From contig CBFIAU010000005.1 of the NCBI GenBank assembly GCA_965660675.1, forward strand, positions 124,001-188,000: 64,000 bases of DNA, given 5' to 3'. The translations under genes were made by a program, and so were the position numbers. Positions 19,334 to 26,713 of the stretch are shown here, piece after piece. The first letter of the stretch is position 1, and each line of letters opens with the position of its first letter. The notes beneath the pieces are model-generated. The model worked only from the letters and a program-made list of their open reading frames with translations. It did not search any database and had not been told where the DNA came from. Origin of the DNA: UBA12202 sp002691725. GTDB lineage: Bacteria; Pseudomonadota; Alphaproteobacteria; Puniceispirillales; UBA1172.

Positions 19334-19704
19334 GATTTGGCCCCTTTACCAGAAGTTTTTTGGGCTGGCTTAGCGGCTTTTTCTGATGCTGTTTGACGTC
19401 GCCACGCCGCCGCATAGGCATCTTTTGCCGCTTTCGATTTTGGCAGACTTCCCATGGCATAAATCTCAATAAACTCATGCGTCACGGTATCACGCGCAGC
19501 ATTAAACCAGCGCCGACATCCAGCAGTATGGCACCAGCGTTCCAGAAACACACCTTTCGGGTTATCACGCCAGAACAGATATTCCGCAAACTCAGCATCA
19601 GAAATAGCATTTTCAGCCAATGGGCGCGCAATATGAGCCTCACCACCACAAGCAAATTCAGTTTCATCACGAGCGCCACAATGGGGGCAATCAATCAGCA
19701 ACAT
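19330..19704 (-). CDS. soxD: Sarcosine oxidase delta subunit
   Basis: 124 residues with the zinc-binding pattern of SoxD: CPHCG near residues 6-10, then HIARP and HTAGCRRWFN. The family is usually about 90-100 residues. Here a lysine-, serine- and alanine-rich tail (AKPAQKTSGKGAKS) extends the C terminus. Lies 26 bases after soxB and overlaps soxA by 4 bases. Confidence 0.92.
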   Translation of the reverse strand: MLLIDCPHCGARDETEFACGGEAHIARPLAENAISDAEFAEYLFWRDNPKGVFLERWCHTAGCRRWFNAARDTVTHEFIEIYAMGSLPKSKAAKDAYAAAWRRQTASEKAAKPAQKTSGKGAKS

Positions 19705-19730
19705 AGCAATCTATCCCTTTCTTATTGGAA

Positions 19731-21026
19731 TTAGTGAGCCACCCCAGCCGCACCATGCTCATCAATAAGCAATCCGGTCTGGAAACGGTCAAGCGCATAA
19801 GGCGCGGCAATAGAATTAGGACGGTCATTAGCAATAAGATCAGCAAAGACATGACCTGATCCGGGCGTCGCCTTAAAGCCGCCAGTACCCCACCCACAAT
19901 TGAAATAAAGCCCTTTAACATCAGTCTTCGACAGGATAGGTGACGCATCAGGACAGGTATCAACAATGCCTCCCCAATGCCGCAACATACGCAATCGTGA
20001 CAGAATAGGGAACAGCTCAACGGCTGCCGCAATCATATGTTCAGGCACCGGGAATGAGCCGCGCTGAGCGTAGGAATTATACTTATCAACCCCGGCACCT
20101 AATACCATCTCACCCTTATCAGACTGGCTAATATACATATGGACAGCGTTTGACATAATCACGGTATCGAGTTCAGGCTTAATTGGCTCAGACACCAAAG
20201 CTTGCAGGGGACGGCTAGCAATAGGCAAGCGGATATCAGCCATGTCACCAAGCACGGAGCAATGGCCAGCCACCACACAGCCGACTTTTGGCGATTTAAT
20301 AAAGCCTTTGGTGGTTTCCACCCCTTGAATGCGATTACCTTTGCGGCGCAGTCCAGTCACTTCACAATTCTGGATGATATCAACGCCAAGATCATCAGCC
20401 GCCCTTGCATATCCCCACGCCACCGCATCATGACGCGCAGTGCCGCCTCGACGCTGCAAGAAGCCGCCCATAACAGGATAGCGGATTGATTGATCGATAT
20501 TGATGATAGGAACCAGCTTTTTGATCTGATCCGGGGTCAGAATATCACTATCAATTCCATTTAAGCGGATCGCATGAACGCGCCGCGACATTTCCCGCAA
20601 TTCATGCCAGCTATGGGCAATCGTCAGAACACCGCGCTGGCTGAACATCAGGTTGAAGTTCAAATCCTGCGTCAGGCCTTCCCATAATTTGAGCGCATGG
20701 TCATAAATCGCCGCGCTTTCATCCCACATGTAATTTGATCGAATGATCGTCGTGTTACGGCCGGTATTACCGCCGCCAAGCCAGCCTTTTTCAATAACGG
20801 CAATATTGGTGATGTGATGCACCGCCGCTAGATAATATGCGGTTGCCAGACCATGACCGCCACCACCAATAATAATTGCATCATAGGATTTTTTGGGTTC
20901 GGGCGAACGCCATGCCTGTTGCCAGTCTTGATGATACCGGCGAGCATTACGCATTAATGAAAACACAGAATATTTCGGTTTGCCGCCAGGAAGTCTCCGA
21001 GCGCCCCGATCAGGACTATCAGCCAT
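19731..21026 (-). CDS. soxB: Sarcosine oxidase beta subunit
   Basis: 431 residues from the ATG at 21026, which has aaggggc upstream; an ATG eight codons earlier is less well placed. The FAD dinucleotide fold is at the start of the oxidoreductase domain (YDAIIIGGGGHGLATAYYLA). GNTGRNTTIIRSNY and RGGTARHDAVAWGYAR are family landmarks, the latter close to the histidine carrying covalent FMN. C-terminal CGWGTGGFKATPGSGH is typical. First gene of the sox operon, transcribed away from the M20 gene. Confidence 0.95.
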   Translation of the reverse strand: MADSPDRGARRLPGGKPKYSVFSLMRNARRYHQDWQQAWRSPEPKKSYDAIIIGGGGHGLATAYYLAAVHHITNIAVIEKGWLGGGNTGRNTTIIRSNYMWDESAAIYDHALKLWEGLTQDLNFNLMFSQRGVLTIAHSWHELREMSRRVHAIRLNGIDSDILTPDQIKKLVPIINIDQSIRYPVMGGFLQRRGGTARHDAVAWGYARAADDLGVDIIQNCEVTGLRRKGNRIQGVETTKGFIKSPKVGCVVAGHCSVLGDMADIRLPIASRPLQALVSEPIKPELDTVIMSNAVHMYISQSDKGEMVLGAGVDKYNSYAQRGSFPVPEHMIAAAVELFPILSRLRMLRHWGGIVDTCPDASPILSKTDVKGLYFNCGWGTGGFKATPGSGHVFADLIANDRPNSIAAPYALDRFQTGLLIDEHGAAGVAH

Positions 21027-21257
21027 TTTCTGCCCCTTTCTAAATCGCATTCAAGCGAATGAATACTATGTCGAAATTATTTATATAAACCTATCTTGCT
21101 GACGACAGGTGATACTGTATTGCCGACACATTTATCAAGCCCTTTTATGTCGCACTTTATGTCACAGACTTAATGCCTAACTTAATAACATGCGAGGGTT
21201 TTTTGATTATGACTTATGTCAGGATATGATAGTCTCTTAAAAACGAAAGGATGTCCA

Positions 21258-22457
21258 ATGCCAGTTCATAACAGAATAGCTCAGCAAGCAGACGAAATGC
21301 GCCAATGGCGGCATTATTTACATGCCCATCCTGAATTAGCGTTTGAAGAACATAATACCGCAGATTTTCTGGCCAGGAAGCTGGAGGAATTTGGCATTGA
21401 GGTGCATCGCGGCATGGCAAAAACTGGCGTCATTGGTGTTATCAAGGGCAAATCTGCCAATTCGTCTAATGGCGCATCTAAAGGCAGACAGGTCATTGGC
21501 CTGCGCGCCGATATTGATGCTTTGCCAATCCCTGAGGAAAATCAGTTTGAGCATAAATCTGGCACCGATGGCATTATGCATGCTTGCGGCCATGATGGGC
21601 ATGCGACGATGCTGCTTGGGGCGGCCAAATATCTAGCCGAAACCCGCAATTTTGATGGCACGGTGGTGGTCATCTTTCAGCCTGCCGAAGAATATGGCGG
21701 CGGCGGCAAAGTCATGTGTGATGAGGGGCTGTTTGAGCAATTTCCCATGGAAACCGTTTGGGGGATGCATAACTGGCCGGGGATTGATTTTGGTAGAGCC
21801 GTTATTCAACGAGGGGCATCTATGGCGGCGGCAGATGGGTTTGAGATTTATCTAACAGGGCGCGGTGGTCATGCCGCTATGCCAAATCATACCGCCGACC
21901 CGATTTATGCTGCCGCCGCCCTCATCCAATCGCTACAATCCGTTGTCTCACGCAATCTTGATCCACTTGATCAGGCGGTGATATCGGTGACTCAATGTCA
22001 TGGCGGCTTTACCCATAATGTGATCCCGGATGATACATTTATTGAGGGCACAGCCCGATATTTCAGCCCAGAGGTTGGGGCGATTATCAAAGACCGTATG
22101 GCGCATATCACGGAACATGTGGCGGCGGCACATGGCTGTTCGGCGCAATTCAAATGGATTGAGGGCTATCCGCCGACGATTAATGATGCGGCGTCGGCTG
22201 ATCGGGCGGCACAAGCGGCGGCTGATGTCCTTGGTTCAGGATCAATTGATATGGACGCGCCGCCATCTATGGGGTCAGAGGACTTTGCCTATATGCTGCA
22301 AGAACGGCCAGGGGCATATATCTGGCTAGGGGCGGGCCATCCGGGCGATGGCGCCATGTTGCATAACGCTAACTATGATTTCAATGATGAGCTGTTGCCG
22401 CTTGGCGCCAGCTATTGGGTGACGCTGGTGGAACGTGAGCTGGGGCTTATTGAGTAG
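21258..22457 (+). CDS. M20-family metal-dependent amidohydrolase (hippurate hydrolase/N-acyl-amino-acid amidohydrolase type)
   Basis: 399 residues from the ATG at 21258 (gaaagga upstream). Family signatures are LHAHPELAFEEHNTA, GLRADIDALPIPEE, HACGHDGHATMLLGAA and FQPAEEYGGGGKVM, which bring the metal-binding Asp, His and Glu residues; MGSEDFAYML near the C terminus also fits. The dimerisation domain lies at about 190-300. Substrates in this group include N-acetyl-amino acids, hippurate and ectoine derivatives, and the true one is not shown. It is divergent from soxB; the spacer 21027-21257 must hold both promoters. Confidence 0.88.
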   Translation: MPVHNRIAQQADEMRQWRHYLHAHPELAFEEHNTADFLARKLEEFGIEVHRGMAKTGVIGVIKGKSANSSNGASKGRQVIGLRADIDALPIPEENQFEHKSGTDGIMHACGHDGHATMLLGAAKYLAETRNFDGTVVVIFQPAEEYGGGGKVMCDEGLFEQFPMETVWGMHNWPGIDFGRAVIQRGASMAAADGFEIYLTGRGGHAAMPNHTADPIYAAAALIQSLQSVVSRNLDPLDQAVISVTQCHGGFTHNVIPDDTFIEGTARYFSPEVGAIIKDRMAHITEHVAAAHGCSAQFKWIEGYPPTINDAASADRAAQAAADVLGSGSIDMDAPPSMGSEDFAYMLQERPGAYIWLGAGHPGDGAMLHNANYDFNDELLPLGASYWVTLVERELGLIE

Positions 22458-22464
22458 GGTTGTC

Positions 22465-22503
22465 ATGCCTGACCGTAATGCCTGACCGTAATGCTTGGCC
22501 GTC
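22465..22503 (+). repeat. 13-bp tandem repeat, 3 copies
   Basis: ATGCCTGACCGTA twice, then ATGCTTGGCCGTC, directly after the M20 gene stop in the 118-bp gap before the convergent umuC. Confidence 0.85.
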
Positions 22504-22575
22504 TTAGCGCAATCAACCTCATCCATATCCATGTGGCATCTCTTTAGCATCCCTTTTGGCATGCATGACGCTTTG

Positions 22576-23892
22576 CTAGCGCACAACAATCAGATCCGCC
22601 CAGCGGGTCGTATAGGAAGGGGAGCGGAATTGCTGGCGCATATGCCAGCCAGGTTTATCCGCCGCTATGGCGCGGTTTTGCTGACCTGGCTTAATCCCCT
22701 CGCTCGCATGAAATAATGTACCGCGCCCCATCATGGCATTAACCTGATCAAGCATCGCCATGCGGCGCTTGCTCGCGGCATCTGTCGCGACACCATTAGC
22801 CGTTAAGCCGTCAAGCCGCCACAGGCTTTTCTGTTCTTTGCCATCAGCCACCAGATCAGTCAGCATAACCCCTGCCTTATGATAGCGAAATCCAGGCCGA
22901 TAAAGTTGCTGGATAGCGCGCGTGGCGGCGGCGATAAGCGTGCTTGTATCTGCGGTAGGTTCATCAAATTGGATCAATGCCGCGTTGCTATATTGTGGGT
23001 CTTGGGTGCGGAACCGATTGGTTCGGATAAACACATAAATCCCTGTTGCAAGGCTGTTCTGTTTGCGCAGTTTTTCGGCGGCGCGCGCGGTATAGCTGGC
23101 AGCGGCCTCCTTGATGCTGCTGCGGTCACTAATCAGCTTGCCAAAGCTCCGCGACGACATGATATTCTGCTTGGCCTGGACGGCCTCAAGCTCAAGGCAA
23201 GAGATGCCATTTAGCTCATGCACAATACGTTCACCAACAACAGATAAGGCTTTGCGAATCTGCTGGGGGTTAGCCCGTTGTAGCTGCAACGCTGTTTTGA
23301 TCCCCATGGCGCGCAGACGCTCACCCCAGCGCCGCGATATCCCCCAAATATCCTCAACCGCAATATCGCCTAAGATGCGGGTCATTAAAACCGGGTCTGT
23401 CATCATATAAACGCCATCACTGGTATATTTTTTGGCAATCCGATTGGCCAGTTTTGCGAGCGTCTTTGTCGCCGCCACACCAACGGAAACCGGAATGCCT
23501 GTCCATTGCCCAATCGCCTGCCGCATATCACGCATATGTTGAGGCAAGGCCGTTTCAGCAAAGCCATTTAATCCCAGAAAAGCCTCATCAATCGAATAGA
23601 CTTCCACGTCAGGAGTAAACTGACCCAGCGATTCCATCACCCGGCCAGACATATCACCATAAAGCGGATAGTTTGATGAAAATACACGCACCTTATGCCG
23701 TTTAAGCGCGGCAGCGTATTCATGCACCGCAGCACCCATGGGGATGCCTAATGCTTTTGCTTCATCAGAACGGGCAATGATACAGCCATCATTATTCGAT
23801 AATACAACAACTGGCTGCTGCGCCAAGGATGGCTCAAAAACCCGCTCACAAGATACATAGAAATTATTACAATCAACTAATGCAAATACCAT
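22576..23892 (-). CDS. umuC: DNA polymerase V catalytic subunit UmuC
   Basis: Y-family translesion polymerase of 438 residues. FALVDCNNFYVSCERVFEP gives the first catalytic aspartate region, SNNDGCIIARSDEAKALGI is typical, and VEVYSIDEAFLGL carries the catalytic Asp-Glu pair. The little-finger domain (about 235-350) and the DUF4113-like tail (about 385-435) are present. The gene follows umuD, with a repeat-filled gap between. SOS-type induction is expected from the family. Confidence 0.94.
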   Translation of the reverse strand: MVFALVDCNNFYVSCERVFEPSLAQQPVVVLSNNDGCIIARSDEAKALGIPMGAAVHEYAAALKRHKVRVFSSNYPLYGDMSGRVMESLGQFTPDVEVYSIDEAFLGLNGFAETALPQHMRDMRQAIGQWTGIPVSVGVAATKTLAKLANRIAKKYTSDGVYMMTDPVLMTRILGDIAVEDIWGISRRWGERLRAMGIKTALQLQRANPQQIRKALSVVGERIVHELNGISCLELEAVQAKQNIMSSRSFGKLISDRSSIKEAAASYTARAAEKLRKQNSLATGIYVFIRTNRFRTQDPQYSNAALIQFDEPTADTSTLIAAATRAIQQLYRPGFRYHKAGVMLTDLVADGKEQKSLWRLDGLTANGVATDAASKRRMAMLDQVNAMMGRGTLFHASEGIKPGQQNRAIAADKPGWHMRQQFRSPSYTTRWADLIVVR

Positions 23893-23911
23893 AATCCCAC
23901 GCCATCATCAC

Positions 23912-23967
23912 ACACTATAAATCAGACACTGTAAATCACACACTGTAAATCAGACACTGTGGATGAC
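23912..23967 (-). repeat. 14-bp tandem repeat, 4 copies, between umuD and umuC
   Basis: On the plus strand ACACTATAAATCAG, ACACTGTAAATCAC, ACACTGTAAATCAG and the diverged ACACTGTGGATGAC. The array fills most of the umuD-umuC gap and runs into the last codons of umuD, including its stop. Confidence 0.85.
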
Positions 23968-24621
23968 ATTAGTAACCACACCCCAGATTACCATACTCGC
24001 CTCATCGCTGATGGTAATCGGCTCATATCGATCATTTTCTGGCATTAACATGGTCTTGCCAGATTTATGATGCAGTCGCTTAACCGTCAGCTGACCATCA
24101 ACCGCAGCAATGATAATCTTGCCGTGACGCGCCTCAATACTGCGATCAACAACCAGAATATCATCTTCGTGGATGCCAGCTTTGATCATAGAATCGCCGC
24201 TTACCCGAACAAAGAATGTCGCCGCCGGATGCTTGACCAGATAGTCGTTCAGATCAAGACTGCCTTCGAGATGATCATCAGCAGGTGAGGGAAAGCCAGC
24301 CGCCACCGCACAGCTGAATAAAGGCAGCGGTTGGCGACCACCAGCCGCAACATAATCCATAATCTCATCAATCATGCTAACCGGCAGGCGAACAGGCTTA
24401 GTCGCCTCACCATAGCGGCCTTGCCCTGCTGGCCGACCGGCACCCGGACGGGCGCCGCCCCTCTTGCCTGGTGCTGATGGCGGCGTAGTGCCTGCAGATT
24501 TGGATTTAGATTTGGATTTAGATTTGGCGCCAGATTTGGCGCCAGATTTAGCGTCAGATTTGGATGTCGCTTCAGATGTGGAGGGCTTGAAAGGAATGGG
24601 GGATGAAGATGATGGTTTCAT
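23950..24621 (-). CDS. umuD: UmuD-like autoproteolytic subunit with N-terminal extension
   Basis: 223 residues from the ATG at 24621. The C-terminal part is S24/LexA-like: cleavage at Ala108-Gly109 (VAAGFPSP), nucleophile Ser144 (SGDSM) and Lys181 (LTVKRL). E. coli UmuD has only about 24 residues before its cleavage site; here there are 108. Residues 20-42 are a Lys-Ser-Ala repeat encoded by short DNA repeats, and residues 53-90 carry GARPGAGRPAGQGRYGE then TKPVRLPVSMIDEIMDY, a motif seen in some other UmuD-type proteins and possibly DNA-binding. It may therefore regulate its own promoter. Confidence 0.9.
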   Translation of the reverse strand: MKPSSSSPIPFKPSTSEATSKSDAKSGAKSGAKSKSKSKSKSAGTTPPSAPGKRGGARPGAGRPAGQGRYGEATKPVRLPVSMIDEIMDYVAAGGRQPLPLFSCAVAAGFPSPADDHLEGSLDLNDYLVKHPAATFFVRVSGDSMIKAGIHEDDILVVDRSIEARHGKIIIAAVDGQLTVKRLHHKSGKTMLMPENDRYEPITISDEASMVIWGVVTNVIHSV

Positions 24622-24677
24622 GATAATCACACTGCTATAATTGATAAGGGAACTAATACTGGATAACAAATGCCGAT

Positions 24678-24737
24678 ATGATAAATATTGGGATGATAAG
24701 TATTGGGATAATAAGTATTCGGATGATAAATATTGGC
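24678..24737 (-). repeat. 15-bp tandem repeat, 4 copies, in the umuD leader
   Basis: ATGATAAATATTGGG, ATGATAAGTATTGGG, ATAATAAGTATTCGG and ATGATAAATATTGGC, head to tail, between the umuD start codon and the palindrome at 24749-24771. Confidence 0.9.
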
Positions 24738-24748
24738 ATAACAAACCC

Positions 24749-24771
24749 ATATATACGCATATCGTATATAT
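24749..24771. promoter_or_regulatory. Perfect dyad in the umuD promoter region, candidate operator
   Basis: ATATATACG - CATAT - CGTATATAT has 9-bp arms without mismatch around 5 bases. It is the strongest dyad in the umuD-dacC spacer and lies about 130 bases before the umuD start. It does not match the usual alphaproteobacterial LexA box GTTC-N7-GTTC and only loosely recalls the E. coli CTG-N10-CAG box. It may bind LexA or the extended UmuD itself. Confidence 0.5.
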
Positions 24772-24815
24772 TAGAATACGGTACTTTATTCAAAAGTCAA
24801 GCTGTTGATTATCGA

Positions 24816-26060
24816 TTAACTTGATTGGCTAATCTGCGGAATAGCGATGCAAGACATGCCTTTCTGAAACAGCTGAAGGCAGGCTTGTCGTGCCAGGGTT
24901 TCATCAAAGCCGCTGAAATGCACCTGCCATAAGGTCAGATTGCCATATGAAATTTGCCGCAATTGGGCAGGCTGATGCGATAAAATATCATTAGCGGCAA
25001 CGCGCGCATTTCTGGCGGCGCGATGAGCGCTGGCACGTTTCTCAAAGCTGCCAACTTGTATCCCCCAGCCAATGATACGGGTTTCTTCAACCGGTTCTGG
25101 ATCAGCCAGCTCAGGCCGTGCTGGCGGCACGGCAACAGCAACTGATAACGACCCGGAATCCGTATCACGGCTAACGGTGAGAACATTAGGTTTAGGTGGC
25201 GGCGGCGCAACGGGCGTTGGCGCTAAGGGTTTCTTTTTGGGAACTAGCGTGGTTTCGGCATATTGCGGGATACGGGCAAATTGCTTATTCAGCAAATGCA
25301 CCATATGCTGATCGCGTGAACGTCCTGAGCGGCCACCAAATACTACCCCAACCAAGCGTACCCCACGGCGCTCGACGGTGGCGACCAGATTAAATCCAGA
25401 GGCGCGAATATACCCTGTTTTAATGCCGTCCGTGCCTTCATAACTGCTCAATAAAGTGTTGTGATTTTTATATCGGCGGCCGTTATATTCAAAGGACTTG
25501 GTTTTAAAAAGCTGAAAATAATGGGGAAAATCGTTACGGATAGCGACGGCGAGTTTTGCCATATCACGGGCTGTTGATTTCTGTTTTGAGTGAGGCAGAC
25601 CTGAGGCGTTGCGAAAAGTTGTCTGGCTCATGCCGATAGCTTGTGCCTTTCGCGTCATTTTCTTCGCAAACTCACGCTCAGTACTGGCTAGATGCTCACT
25701 AATCACAGTAGCAACATCATTAGCTGACTTGGTGATCAGCGCATAGATAGCATTTTTGACGGTGATATGACTGCCCGGCCGAAGCCCTAATTTTGATGGT
25801 GAGCGGCTCGCCGCCAGATTGCTGACACGCATCTTGGTATCCATGTGGATTTTGCCCTGATCAAGTGCCTCAAATACCATGTAAAGCGTCATAATTTTGG
25901 TCAGTGATGCTGGATACAGCTTTTTATCAGCGTTCCGCGAATACATAACCTCACCCGTGCTTTCATTAACCACGATTGAGGCGTATTTCGCCTCAGCAAC
26001 AGGGCTGAAACCAGTGGTGAGGGTGATGGCTAGAAGAAGCAGAAAAAACAGGTTCTTCAT
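24816..26060 (-). CDS. dacC: D-alanyl-D-alanine carboxypeptidase (PBP5/6-like) with SPOR domain
   Basis: 414 residues. Signal peptide about 1-24 (FFLLLLAITLTTGFSPVAEA). Penicillin-binding motifs: SLTK at 52-55, SAN at 112-114 and KTG at 214-216. A proline-rich linker (about 275-325) leads to a C-terminal SPOR domain (about 330-412, starting IGWGIQVGSF), which in other proteins binds denuded septal glycan. It trims pentapeptide side chains in the periplasm. The symbol is by family; dacA-type naming would be equally valid. Confidence 0.9.
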   Translation of the reverse strand: MKNLFFLLLLAITLTTGFSPVAEAKYASIVVNESTGEVMYSRNADKKLYPASLTKIMTLYMVFEALDQGKIHMDTKMRVSNLAASRSPSKLGLRPGSHITVKNAIYALITKSANDVATVISEHLASTEREFAKKMTRKAQAIGMSQTTFRNASGLPHSKQKSTARDMAKLAVAIRNDFPHYFQLFKTKSFEYNGRRYKNHNTLLSSYEGTDGIKTGYIRASGFNLVATVERRGVRLVGVVFGGRSGRSRDQHMVHLLNKQFARIPQYAETTLVPKKKPLAPTPVAPPPPKPNVLTVSRDTDSGSLSVAVAVPPARPELADPEPVEETRIIGWGIQVGSFEKRASAHRAARNARVAANDILSHQPAQLRQISYGNLTLWQVHFSGFDETLARQACLQLFQKGMSCIAIPQISQSS

Positions 26061-26376
26061 CTAAAAACCCTATTCTGAATAATGATGCCATAAAGGTTTA
26101 GAGTTAGCATATCTAATATTAGCACGTTGACCTTAACAGTCAAATTAAGTAACGCTAAAACTGGCCGAAAAAATTGACATGAAAACATGCCAATGAAAAA
26201 GACAATGAAAATACTATGCGAAAAGCTGGTCAGCGTTGCGGCAATACAAAAAATCTTTATCCATAAGGTGAGATTTTTCATATCAAGCCCTTTCAAATCT
26301 GAAAAATATGATCATATTGTTTAGTATGGAACGCTTACAACAACATATGCAACTGCTATGCCATGCCGATGCCAGA

Positions 26377-26709
26377 ATGTCATCAGATGATGGCAGTAAT
26401 GATAATGATAAAACATCAATTAATGTTACGATCATGGCAGAGCGTCCAAAAGTCAAACGGCCGCCACTCTATAAGGTAATCATGCTAAATGATGACTTTA
26501 CACCGATGGAGTTTGTTGTGCATGTTTTACAGAGCTATTTTCGCAAATCAGAAGAAGAAGCAACGCAGATCATGCTTCATGTTCATCAACGTGGGGTAGG
26601 CGTATGTGGAGTATATACATATGAGGTTGCGGAAACAAAGGCCTCACAAGTGATGGACCTTGCCAGAAAGAATCAACATCCCTTGCAGCTTCAGTTGGAA
26701 AAGGAATAG
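26377..26709 (+). CDS. clpS: ATP-dependent Clp protease adaptor ClpS
   Basis: N-end-rule adaptor that hands substrates to ClpA. The family core is unmistakable: YKVIMLNDDFTPMEFVVHVL, then EATQIMLHVHQRGVGVCGVYTYEVAETK. The start is uncertain: in-frame ATGs at 26308, 26326, 26377 and 26434 all exist. The one at 26377 gives 110 residues, a normal length with the usual short acidic N terminus. clpA follows after four bases. Confidence 0.92.
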   Translation: MSSDDGSNDNDKTSINVTIMAERPKVKRPPLYKVIMLNDDFTPMEFVVHVLQSYFRKSEEEATQIMLHVHQRGVGVCGVYTYEVAETKASQVMDLARKNQHPLQLQLEKE

Positions 26710-26713
26710 TTTT

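Noticed and set aside
24678..24737. CRISPR array
   Set aside because: Units are 15 bp, contiguous, without spacers; the same holds for all other arrays in the window.
26057..26296. Open frame of 79 codons upstream of dacC with hydrophobic stretches
   Set aside because: Overlaps the dacC start, is rich in Phe/Ile/Leu from A+T-rich DNA, and has no family match; more likely promoter region.
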